Assembly: GCF_001461035.1 (NCBI RefSeq) | Contig: NZ_LNAM01000150.1 | Span: 1-40,760 of the forward strand | DNA length: 40,760 nt | Direction: 5' to 3' | From: Acetivibrio ethanolgignens | GTDB taxonomy: Bacteria > Bacillota > Clostridia > Lachnospirales > Lachnospiraceae | Shown here: piece after piece, positions 24,532 to 31,647 of the stretch | Layout: every line of letters starts with the position of its first letter | How positions within the stretch are numbered: position 1 is the first letter of the stretch | Notes under the pieces: model-generated | Database searches by the model: none | What the model was told of the DNA's origin: nothing | The model's input: the letters and a program-made list of their open reading frames with translations, nothing else | Translations under genes and position numbers: made by a program

Positions 24532-25028
24532 AGATTCCCTCCTTTTCTCAATATACACAAAAGAAATCCGCCCAGAACCGCCACCGCAAAATGCACCACC
24601 GGCGTATCTCCATCTCTTTCTTTTTGGTAATAGGGCACAATCTCTCCTGTCTTTAAATACCTGGAAACATACTCTGCAAGATACTGCAGACGAAACTTCA
24701 GATTCTTATATCTGAGTAATTGAAATACAGACATCCCCGCACCCAGGAAAAGGGCAGCGACGATAACCCTAAGAACAAAGGAAGCTCCATACAAACCTCC
24801 AATTACAGAAAACAGCTTAATATCCCCAGCTCCCAGCATCCGAAAGCGAAATAAAAGCCAAAGCAGTAATACAGGAACCAGCATCCCGAGGAAGAAGGGG
24901 AAAATTCCCATATATCCGTTCTGTCGTATGTTTGTAAAAACTCCCAATAGCAGTCCTGCCAGTATAATACGATTAGACACCCGGCAGCTCTGCACATCCC
25001 CTACTGCAGCAGCTATAAGAAGTGCCAC
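24528..25028 (-). CDS. A24-type prepilin peptidase (TadV/CpaA-like), first gene of Tad operon
   Basis: A 166-residue integral membrane aspartic peptidase. The first catalytic Asp is in AVGDVQSCRVSNRII and the second in the classic GAGD motif (MLGAGDIKLF). About five membrane segments are visible. It should process the Flp prepilin. The start is GTG 25028 with AGAGG about 8 bp upstream; the frame is open further upstream but has no other start codon before the promoter. The gene lies 47 bp after a consensus promoter. Confidence 0.86.
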   Translation of the reverse strand: MALLIAAAVGDVQSCRVSNRIILAGLLLGVFTNIRQNGYMGIFPFFLGMLVPVLLLWLLFRFRMLGAGDIKLFSVIGGLYGASFVLRVIVAALFLGAGMSVFQLLRYKNLKFRLQYLAEYVSRYLKTGEIVPYYQKERDGDTPVVHFAVAVLGGFLLCILRKGGNL

Positions 25029-25074
25029 AGCTAAAACCTCTGTAAAAACCCTCTCCTCCTTTCTTGTAGCGTCT

Positions 25075-25103
25075 ATACTATCACAGCTTTTTCATTTTGT
25101 CAA
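25075..25103 (-). promoter_or_regulatory. Sigma-A promoter of the Tad operon
   Basis: On the minus strand TTGACA (25103-25098), exact 17-bp spacer, TAGTAT (25080-25075). The -35 box contains the TGA stop codon of bofA, so the two genes are packed end to end. It is the only clear promoter upstream of the eleven-gene pilus run. Confidence 0.82.
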
Positions 25104-25312
25104 TAGGCTCCAAAGCTGTGACAAAACAAAATACCATACAAAAGAAGCAGGCCCGGAAAGCCAAGGACACCTACTGTTGCTATCGTTTTAACGTTAATTC
25201 CTACAACCATCTGTAAACCAATATACTGAAAAATAGTATTTAGGGCATAGATGGCAATTCCTCCAAAAACAGCCCGCAACAAAACGTTTACAAGCATTTC
25301 TATTTTTTTCAT
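25100..25312 (-). CDS. bofA: BofA-like pro-sigma-K processing inhibitor
   Basis: A 70-residue membrane protein with two hydrophobic helices and the family hallmark GIN-(V/P)-x-T-x-x-x-V-G-V-L-G-x-P-G-L-L-L-L near the end. In Bacillus, BofA sits in the outer forespore membrane and holds the SpoIVFB protease inactive. Many clostridia keep a homologue, so the role here may differ. ATG 25312 has AGGACAGGA upstream. Divergent from a DUF2508-type gene, the equivalent of Bacillus yaaL-bofA neighbours. Its stop codon is embedded in the Tad promoter. Confidence 0.87.
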   Translation of the reverse strand: MKKIEMLVNVLLRAVFGGIAIYALNTIFQYIGLQMVVGINVKTIATVGVLGFPGLLLLYGILFCHSFGAY

Positions 25313-25429
25313 TTTTATCCTGTCCTCTTTTTTTATTATTATATTTTCCAATTCCATTCTATATGCTTCTTTTTAGAATAAAACTGTAAATATATGCCTA
25401 TACTTATAATACAAAAGTTTCCAGAAAGG

Positions 25430-25681
25430 ATGGTTCAATTGCTTCAAAGATTCCTTCTAAAACAAGAAAAGAGCCCCCTGGAGCTGGAGCTGGAACTAAT
25501 TCAGCACCAGCTTTCCATGACAAAATCTTCAATGGAAGCAGCATATTCCAATTTTGAAAATGTACAGGATCCGGATTTAATTGACTGTTATATCTACGAA
25601 TGGAATGCCGCCCAAAAACGCTATAAATTTTTATTAAACCAGGCAAAACAAATCAAGCAAAGCTTAGAAAATGCAGTTTGA
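25430..25681 (+). CDS. DUF2508/YaaL-like small protein
   Basis: A protein of about 83 residues, soluble and helical: a basic start, then LELELIQHQLSMTKSSMEAA, FENVQDPDLIDCYIYEWNAA and QKRYKFLLNQAKQIK. The pattern N-F-x-x-V-x-D-P-x-L-I-D-x-x-I-Y-E-x-N-A matches the DUF2508 (YaaL) family of unknown function, usually near bofA and recR. A TATAAT box at about 25412 suggests the transcript starts too late for the upstream ATG at 25394, so I use ATG 25430. Its ribosome site overlaps it closely, and a TTG nine bases on (25439) may be the real start. Confidence 0.75.
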   Translation: MVQLLQRFLLKQEKSPLELELELIQHQLSMTKSSMEAAYSNFENVQDPDLIDCYIYEWNAAQKRYKFLLNQAKQIKQSLENAV

Positions 25682-25693
25682 CAAGTTGTTTCC

Positions 25694-25741
25694 CAAAAAG
25701 AAGCAAAAGGCTGCTGCACCCGAAAACCAGGTACAGCAGCC
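25694..25741 (-). terminator. Terminator of the copper operon
   Basis: On the minus strand GGCTGCTG pairs with CAGCAGCC, extended by ACC/GGT on the loop side, followed by TTTTGCTTCTTTTT. It lies 14 bp after the copZ stop. The convergent DUF2508-type gene ends just before it, and the plus strand lacks a good T run. Confidence 0.8.
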
Positions 25742-25754
25742 CTTAGCATAAGCT

Positions 25755-25952
25755 CTATTCTGCTACAACAGCAGTAAATCCAATATCCTCCAGTTCATCA
25801 ATCGCCGTCTTTACACAATGCTCACGGCCATCAATGGTTACTGACTTATCCTCCAGAGATACACTGTACTTAATATCTGCTGCATCTAATACCTTACTGA
25901 TTCTTTCTACGCACTTTCCACAGTGCATATCCTCTACCCTTAATGTTGTCAC
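25755..25952 (-). CDS. copZ: CopZ-like copper chaperone (HMA domain)
   Basis: A 65-residue single HMA domain with metal-binding motif MHCGKC at residues 9-14. It binds Cu(I) in the cytoplasm and passes it to CopA or CsoR. The start is GTG 25952, with AGGAGG 8 bp upstream. It is the third gene of copA-csoR-copZ, 16 bp after csoR. A third Cys (EHC, residue 46) is not part of the usual site. Confidence 0.92.
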   Translation of the reverse strand: MTTLRVEDMHCGKCVERISKVLDAADIKYSVSLEDKSVTIDGREHCVKTAIDELEDIGFTAVVAE

Positions 25953-25968
25953 TTTTCTTTCCTCCTGT

Positions 25969-26283
25969 TTATTTCATTATTTTCCGCAGAGTATTCAAAA
26001 GCTCATCTATTACTTCTTCCTTCCCTGCTTTAATATCCTCTACCACACAGGTTCTAATATGGTTTTCCAAAAGCTTTTTATTAAAGCTGTTTAATGCTGA
26101 CTGCACTGCTGATACCTGTGTCAGAATATCCACACAGTAGCATTCATTTTCTACCATTCCCCGGATGCCGCGAACCTGTCCTTCAATCCGGTTCAGCCGG
26201 GTTATCAAATCCTTGTATTCCTTTTCCTCTCTGTGCTTACGCTTGTGACACTCACAGCAGACTGCTTCCTTTTTCTGTTCCAT
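25969..26283 (-). CDS. csoR: CsoR copper-sensing repressor
   Basis: A 104-residue all-helical repressor. The Cu(I) site Cys-His-Cys is present as Cys50 (CVDILTQ), His75 and Cys79 (HIRTCV). The characteristic RLNRIEGQVRGI segment is at 29-40. The N-terminus adds CCECHKRKH, an extra Cys/His cluster common in clostridial members. ATG 26283 was chosen for AGAGG upstream. It lies 19 bp after copA. A matching palindromic operator is present before copA, so it should repress the whole unit until copper binds. Confidence 0.94.
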   Translation of the reverse strand: MEQKKEAVCCECHKRKHREEKEYKDLITRLNRIEGQVRGIRGMVENECYCVDILTQVSAVQSALNSFNKKLLENHIRTCVVEDIKAGKEEVIDELLNTLRKIMK

Positions 26284-26302
26284 ACCAAACCTCTTTTCTC
26301 TT

Positions 26303-28558
26303 TTACAACCTCTTTGTTCTAAGCCGCAAAGCATTTGTTACGACACACACCGAGCTTAGAGACATCGCAAAGCCTCCTATCATCGGGCTTAACAGCATTC
26401 CGTTTACCAGATAAAGAGCTCCTGCCGCTACCGGAATACCTATGCTGTTATAGAAAAATGCCCAGAACAGATTCTGCTTGATGTTGGTAATTGTAAGGCG
26501 GCTTAAACGAATTGCCTTTGCCACATCCCGCAGGTCAGATTTCATCAGCACAATATCTCCGGAGTCAATCGCTACATCGCTTCCGCTTCCTATAGCACAG
26601 CCTACATCTGCCTGTACCAGTGCCGGTGCGTCATTGATACCATCGCCTACCATCATAACGCGTTTTCCTTGATTTTGCAAATCCTCTACAACCTTCGCCT
26701 TATCATCCGGAAGTACTTCCGCAATAATCTCATCTACGCCTGCCTGCGTTCCAATGTATTCTGCTGCTTTTCTGTTATCACCGGTCAGCATATATACCTT
26801 AAGCCCAAAGCTCTTCATCCGTTCTATCGCCTCACGGCTTGTCTCCTTCATGACGTCTGCCACGCTGACAATACCAGCTACCTCTCCATCTATCGCCACC
26901 AGCATCGGTGTCTGCCCCATACCGGACAGCCGCTCCATGGAAGCTTCGTAGGCTGTCAAATCAATTTTATTTTCCTCAAACAGGCGGCGACTTCCCACCA
27001 GCAGCTCGCTACCATATAAAAGCTTTGCTTTTACTCCCATTCCAGTCAAGCTTACAAAGCTTTCTGTCTTTTCAAGCTCAAGTCCTTCTTTTTCTGCCTC
27101 TGCTACAACCGCCTTTGCCAACGGATGCTCCGAGGCCCTTTCTACAGAAGCAGCCAGCCGCAGCAGCTCGCGTTTTTCCATTTTATCAGAAATAATCTCA
27201 GTAACCTTTGGCTTTCCTTCTGTAATCGTTCCTGTCTTATCCAAAACAATAGCATCTATCTTATGTGCCTGCTCCAGTGCCTCACCAGAACGTACCAGAA
27301 TACCGTTACTGGCTCCCAGTCCTGTACCAACCATAATTGCTGTCGGTGTCGCCAGCCCCAGAGCACAAGGGCAGGCAATAACCAGCACCGATACAAAAAC
27401 ATTTAAAGCAAAGGAAATATCCTGTCCCATCAGAAGCCAGACAATAGCTGCTACCAGTGCAATTGTTATAACCACCGGCACAAATATTCCTGCTACCCGG
27501 TCTGCAATTTTAGAAATCGGTGCTTTTTTCCCCTGGGCATCCTCCATCATTTTAATAATCTTTGCCAGAGTGGTATCTGCACCGGTTCTGGTAATCTCCA
27601 CCTCCATAACACCGTTATAATTGATACTGCCACCAATTACCTCATCGCCAAGGGCTTTTTCTACCGGAACACTTTCTCCGGTCAGCATAGCTTCATTTAC
27701 GCTGCTTTCACCACCTACAACTCTTCCATCCATCGGAAGTCTTGCTCCCGGCTTCACAATCACAATATCACCCAGAGAAAGCTCCTCCACAGAAACCTCT
27801 CTTTCTCCCGAGGTTGTCTTAAGTATCGCTGTATCCGGTGTCAGCTCCATCAGCTTTTTTATCGCACCCTTTGTTTTTTTCTTGCTGTTCTTTTCCAGAT
27901 ATTTTCCAAACATAACCAGTGCCACTACCATGGCTGCAGATTCATAATAGAGCTGGTGGGCATATTTCATATCCAAGGGTATCATAAAGGTCATAACCAG
28001 ACTGTAAAAAAAAGCACTGGTTGTTCCAATCGCTACCAGAGAATCCATATTTGGATTGCCGTGAAGCAACGTCTTAAAACCTTTTAGATAAAAGCTCCTC
28101 CCAAAATACAATACCGGTATTGTAAGAATCAGCTGTATCACTGCAAAATTTGTCGGATACTTGTCCATGGATAAAAGCTCTGGCAGAGGTGTGCCACCTG
28201 GCACCATATGTCCCATTGCAATATAAAAAAGCGGAATCGCAAATACAAAAGCTCCGATCAGCCGGTGCTTTGCATCCTTTATCTGGGCCTCCTCAGGATC
28301 ATTTTCCTCCCTTGGTAAAGCCTTTTCTACTCTTTTCAAAGGCTCCTCATATTCCTTAATACCAAAGCCGGCTTTTTCTACCTTTGCTTTTATTTTATCG
28401 GGATTTACCTGGGTCTCATCATAACAAATAACCATGCGGTTCGTTGCCAGATTAACATCACTTCGTTCAACTCCCGGAAGCTTTCTCGTCACACGCTCTA
28501 CTGCAGCACTGCAGGATGCACAGGTCATTCCCTCAATTAAATAGGTTTCTTCCTTCAT
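26303..28558 (-). CDS. copA: Cu(I)-exporting P1B-1 ATPase
   Basis: A 751-residue membrane pump. One N-terminal HMA domain carries MTCASC (Cys13, Cys16). It is followed by eight membrane helices, TGES, CPC in ACPCALGLATP, DKTGTITEGKP, the HP motif in SEHPLAKA, and GDGINDAPAL. The C-terminal helices have N-S-x-G-I-P and M-x-x-S-S, the Cu-specific residues of P1B-1 pumps. It removes Cu(I) from the cytoplasm. A GAGGAGGAAGG site precedes the ATG, with promoter and CsoR operator just upstream. Confidence 0.97.
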   Translation of the reverse strand: MKEETYLIEGMTCASCSAAVERVTRKLPGVERSDVNLATNRMVICYDETQVNPDKIKAKVEKAGFGIKEYEEPLKRVEKALPREENDPEEAQIKDAKHRLIGAFVFAIPLFYIAMGHMVPGGTPLPELLSMDKYPTNFAVIQLILTIPVLYFGRSFYLKGFKTLLHGNPNMDSLVAIGTTSAFFYSLVMTFMIPLDMKYAHQLYYESAAMVVALVMFGKYLEKNSKKKTKGAIKKLMELTPDTAILKTTSGEREVSVEELSLGDIVIVKPGARLPMDGRVVGGESSVNEAMLTGESVPVEKALGDEVIGGSINYNGVMEVEITRTGADTTLAKIIKMMEDAQGKKAPISKIADRVAGIFVPVVITIALVAAIVWLLMGQDISFALNVFVSVLVIACPCALGLATPTAIMVGTGLGASNGILVRSGEALEQAHKIDAIVLDKTGTITEGKPKVTEIISDKMEKRELLRLAASVERASEHPLAKAVVAEAEKEGLELEKTESFVSLTGMGVKAKLLYGSELLVGSRRLFEENKIDLTAYEASMERLSGMGQTPMLVAIDGEVAGIVSVADVMKETSREAIERMKSFGLKVYMLTGDNRKAAEYIGTQAGVDEIIAEVLPDDKAKVVEDLQNQGKRVMMVGDGINDAPALVQADVGCAIGSGSDVAIDSGDIVLMKSDLRDVAKAIRLSRLTITNIKQNLFWAFFYNSIGIPVAAGALYLVNGMLLSPMIGGFAMSLSSVCVVTNALRLRTKRL

Positions 28559-28572
28559 TTTCCTTCCTCCTC

Positions 28573-28624
28573 ATACCCCCATGGGGTATATTAACACTAT
28601 ACTCCTAGGGAAAGTATTTGTCAA
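28573..28624 (-). promoter_or_regulatory. copA promoter and CsoR operator
   Basis: On the minus strand TTGACA (28624-28619), 17-bp spacer, TATAGT (28601-28596). Directly downstream is the palindrome ATACCCCATGGGGGTAT (28589-28573), a standard CsoR box with a G-tract on each arm, placed over the transcription start. CsoR bound here would block copA-csoR-copZ. Confidence 0.9.
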
Positions 28625-28656
28625 GAGGTATTTTCTATACGCTTTTTTCAACCGGA

Positions 28657-28705
28657 AAAGACAAAAAGTAAGGAGGCTTAGTCTGTTAAACGTAAGCTTC
28701 CTTAC
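28657..28705 (-). terminator. Terminator of murA
   Basis: On the minus strand GTAAGGA-A-GCTTA pairs with TAAGC-C-TCCTTAC, with a single central mismatch, and is followed by TTTTTGTCTTTT. It begins 23 bp after the murA stop codon. Confidence 0.8.
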
Positions 28706-28728
28706 AAAATAAAGCCTATTAAATTATC

Positions 28729-30033
28729 CTAGCCTACCTTCAGCTTAAACTTCTGGATGGCCTTCTCATCCTCAACATTTACCTTCTCAATCGTAGCACC
28801 GAGAGCAGACAGCTTCTCTTCAAAGGCCTCATACCCCCGCTCTATATACTCAATCTGGTCTACAAAGGTATAGCCCTCCTCAGCAGCAAGTCCCGCAATC
28901 ACCAGAGCTGCTCCAGCACGAAGATCTGGTGCCGAAACAATAGCTCCGTTAAATTTCTCTGTCCCATTGATAATAGCAGTATTGCCTTCTACAGTAATCG
29001 TCGCACCCATACGGCTTAACTCATCTACATATTTGAAACGGTTCTCAAAAATACTCTCCGTAACAATACTTGTGCCCTCTGAAAGTGCTAAAAGGGTAGC
29101 AATCTGCGGTTGCATATCCGTCGGAAACCCCGGATATGGCAGTGTCTTCACATGAGTATTCTTAAGACGCTTCTTTGCAATCACACGGACTGCATCATCA
29201 AACTCCTCTACCTCAGCACCAATTTCCACCAGCTTTGCAGAAATCGCCTCCAGATGCTTTGGAATCACATTTTTAATCAGAACATCGCCCCGGGTCGCTG
29301 CCGCTGCCACCATAAAAGTACCTGCTTCAATCTGATCCGGCACAATAGAATATTCGCTTCCATGGAGCCTATCTGTACCCTTGACGCGGATAACATCCGT
29401 ACCGGCACCCTTGATATTGGCTCCCATGCTATTTAAGAAATTCGCCACATCTACGATATGGGGCTCCTTCGCAGCATTTTCAATAATCGTCTTACCCTCT
29501 GCCATACAGGAGGCAAGCATAATGTTAATTGTCGCACCTACACTGACAACATCCAGATAGATATGATTTCCAACCAGCCGCTCTGCAGCTGCATCGATCA
29601 TACCACCCTGCTCAATTTCCACCGTTGCCCCCAGTGCCTTAAAGCCCTTAATATGCTGGTCAATCGGACGACTTCCGATATTACAGCCGCCAGGAAGTGC
29701 TACCTGTGCTTTTTTATATTTACCTAATAAAGCTCCTAAAAGATAATAGGACGCTCTGATTTTACGAATAAATTCATAATCAATACTGACAGAACCAATG
29801 TTGCTGCCGTTAATCTTAACGGTATGGGCTCCTACTCGTTCTACTCTGGCACCAATACCTTCCATTGCCTTTAAAAGAACGTTGATGTCACGGACATCTG
29901 GCAAATTCTCAAGTGTAACTGTATCATCTGTCATAATGGCTGCTGCCAAAATGCCTAGTGCAGCATTTTTTGCTCCTCCGATGGTTACCTCTCCTACCAG
30001 GGGCTTTCCACCTTTCATAATATATTCTTCCAT
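28729..30033 (-). CDS. murA: UDP-N-acetylglucosamine 1-carboxyvinyltransferase
   Basis: A 434-residue cytoplasmic enzyme that transfers enolpyruvate from PEP to UDP-GlcNAc, the first committed step of peptidoglycan synthesis. Lys22-Asn23 (GGAKNAAL) and the catalytic Cys117 in LPGGCNIGSRPIDQH are present, so the fosfomycin-target cysteine is retained. Further conserved segments are PDQIEAGTF, YPGFPTDMQPQ, and DLRAGAALVIAGLAAEG-like near the end. Length is normal. Clostridia often have two MurA paralogues; which one this is cannot be told. It lies 40 bp after the shikimate kinase gene and ends at a terminator. Confidence 0.97.
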   Translation of the reverse strand: MEEYIMKGGKPLVGEVTIGGAKNAALGILAAAIMTDDTVTLENLPDVRDINVLLKAMEGIGARVERVGAHTVKINGSNIGSVSIDYEFIRKIRASYYLLGALLGKYKKAQVALPGGCNIGSRPIDQHIKGFKALGATVEIEQGGMIDAAAERLVGNHIYLDVVSVGATINIMLASCMAEGKTIIENAAKEPHIVDVANFLNSMGANIKGAGTDVIRVKGTDRLHGSEYSIVPDQIEAGTFMVAAAATRGDVLIKNVIPKHLEAISAKLVEIGAEVEEFDDAVRVIAKKRLKNTHVKTLPYPGFPTDMQPQIATLLALSEGTSIVTESIFENRFKYVDELSRMGATITVEGNTAIINGTEKFNGAIVSAPDLRAGAALVIAGLAAEEGYTFVDQIEYIERGYEAFEEKLSALGATIEKVNVEDEKAIQKFKLKVG

Positions 30034-30073
30034 TTGACACCTCTGCTAATCTATAATAATTTTCCCATAACAG

Positions 30074-30637
30074 TCAGCAGTCTCCACTGCCTTCCAACAC
30101 ATCTCCCCTAATCCAATTGATTATACCATTGTTTTCCTCATTTGTAAAATGGCTTTTTACTTTTTCCAATAATTCACCAATTTCCAAGCCATCTGCCTCG
30201 ACAACCACATCGGCATACTTTTCATATAAAGGACATCTTTCCTCATACAAATCCTGGAAGCTTTGACCCTCTCTTAAGACCACTCCCCGTTTTTTCGGAT
30301 TACCCACCCGTTTCAGCACTGCCTCATAGCTTAGCCTGATATAAACTATCGTTCCAGTCTTTTTAAAATGCTTCATTGCCTTTGGCCCGTAGACCACACT
30401 GCCGCCTGTAGCAATCACCGTTTTCTCCACCTCAATAGAAGCATTGATTTCTTCTTCAATCTCAACGAAACGGTCCAGACCTTCCTCAGCAATGATTTCC
30501 CTGAGAAGCCGATTTTCTCTTTCCTGAATCACCAGATCCGAATCCAGAAAATGATAATTTAATGCCTTTGCTAGAATAACGCCAATCGTGCTTTTTCCTG
30601 CTCCCGGCATACCAATCATAACTATATTATTTTTCAC
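30074..30637 (-). CDS. aroK: Shikimate kinase-like protein
   Basis: A 187-residue P-loop kinase. Walker A is GMPGAGKST (about residues 8-16), followed by FLDSD, VEIEEEINASIE, VIATGGSVVYG (a variant of the shikimate-binding GGG) and LYEERCPLYEKYADVVVE. The lid region is divergent (KKRGVVLREGQSF). It probably phosphorylates shikimate, though a related small-molecule kinase cannot be excluded. GTG 30637 was chosen since AAGGAGAG lies upstream; it overlaps the end of the flavin reductase gene by 11 bp. Confidence 0.78.
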   Translation of the reverse strand: MKNNIVMIGMPGAGKSTIGVILAKALNYHFLDSDLVIQERENRLLREIIAEEGLDRFVEIEEEINASIEVEKTVIATGGSVVYGPKAMKHFKKTGTIVYIRLSYEAVLKRVGNPKKRGVVLREGQSFQDLYEERCPLYEKYADVVVEADGLEIGELLEKVKSHFTNEENNGIINWIRGDVLEGSGDC

Positions 30638-31217
30638 GTCGTTTTCTCTCCTTTTTCGGCTTCTGTACAGAATATCCAAACTTTCCAAGTCTTTCGCCCG
30701 CATCGAAATATTCTCCATGGGAATAAATCAATGGATTAGCCAAGCTTAAATCAAACCGGCCTTTTTCATCCATATACTGCTTATCTACACGGACGCCTGT
30801 CACCTCTGCCAAAAACATATGATGAGAGCCAAGCTCCTGGATTTCTCTGACCCTGCACTCAATATTGACTGGGCTTTCCAAAATTCCCGGTGCTAAAACC
30901 GTCTCGCTCTCTGACGGCGTCAGCCTCATCTCGGCAAACTTGTCCACCTCTCTGCCGGAACGGACACCACAAAAATCCGTAGCCCGGGCCAGTTCTCTTG
31001 TGGTCAGATTAACAACAAATTCCCCACTTTTCTTTATGATATCGTAGGAATACCGCTCTGGCCGGATGGACACATAAACCATCGGCGGATTGGTACAAAC
31101 TGTCCCTGTCCACGCCACCGTAATAATATTTGGCTTCTTCCCTTTTTCCTGGCAGCTCACCATGATAGCAGGCAAGGGATATAGCATATTGCCTGGCTTC
31201 CAAAGCTCCTTTTCCAT
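30627..31217 (-). CDS. Flavin reductase-like FMN-binding protein
   Basis: A 196-residue protein of the flavin reductase/DIM6-NTAB family. Typical segments are LYPLPAIMVSCQ, NIITVAWTGTVCTNPPMVYVSIRP, SYDIIKKSGEFVVNLTT and ATDFCGVRSGREVDKF. Such proteins bind FMN in a split-barrel fold and may reduce flavin or serve as small redox proteins. ATG 31217 was chosen for the AGAGGAG site. The C-terminal tail is very basic (KPKKERKRREK) and encodes the overlap with the downstream kinase gene. Confidence 0.88.
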   Translation of the reverse strand: MEKELWKPGNMLYPLPAIMVSCQEKGKKPNIITVAWTGTVCTNPPMVYVSIRPERYSYDIIKKSGEFVVNLTTRELARATDFCGVRSGREVDKFAEMRLTPSESETVLAPGILESPVNIECRVREIQELGSHHMFLAEVTGVRVDKQYMDEKGRFDLSLANPLIYSHGEYFDAGERLGKFGYSVQKPKKERKRREK

Positions 31218-31273
31218 AAAACTCCTCTTTTCCGATTTTATCAAAATTCCCTCTATCCTTTTACCGTATTTTG

Positions 31274-31283
31274 TATTATAATA
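31274..31283. promoter_or_regulatory. Palindromic -10 box shared by divergent genes
   Basis: TATTATAATA reads the same on both strands and contains TATAAT in each direction (31277-31282 plus, 31280-31275 minus). It lies between the flavin reductase gene (minus) and the Ig-like gene (plus), and neither strand shows a good -35. RNA polymerase binding in the two directions would be mutually exclusive. Confidence 0.45.
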
Positions 31284-31305
31284 GAGCAAAAGCGGGGTGA
31301 TTAAT

Positions 31306-31647
31306 GTGTCTAACTATCTTGATATAGAAGCTATGTCCGATGGACTAGAAGATAAAGTAAAACAAAATCTTAGGTTTAAAACAGGCAAATTTGTGTGGCG
31401 TGTCAAGTTTACTACACCCTTAGATGCCCGTACTGTGAACAATGTCAATCTATTCGTTACCAGTGCCGATGGAAAGATTCTAAATACATCCATCCATTAT
31501 GACGCAGAAAGCAGCGTCATTGAGATAGAGCCCTTAGAAGCCTATGCCCAGCACGAATCCTATACCCTTAACATTACCACAAAGGTACAGTCAAGGGGTG
31601 GACAGAAGCTCAAGGCCCCTGTCCGTCTTCAATTTAAGATTGATTAG
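31306..31647 (+). CDS. Small single-domain Ig-like protein (SbsA Ig-like / Big_5 type)
   Basis: A 113-residue protein with no signal peptide. The core (FVWRVKFTTPLDARTVNNVN, LFVTSADGKI, then an alternating strand region ending TLNITTKVQSRGGQKLKAPV) follows the SbsA Ig-like pattern usually found as repeats in surface proteins, here alone and apparently cytoplasmic. GTG 31306 is preferred because GGGGTGA lies upstream; GTG 31297 is an alternative. The stop codon overlaps that of the convergent pyrophosphatase gene by 3 bp, with no room for a terminator between them. Confidence 0.72.
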   Translation: MSNYLDIEAMSDGLEDKVKQNLRFKTGKFVWRVKFTTPLDARTVNNVNLFVTSADGKILNTSIHYDAESSVIEIEPLEAYAQHESYTLNITTKVQSRGGQKLKAPVRLQFKID

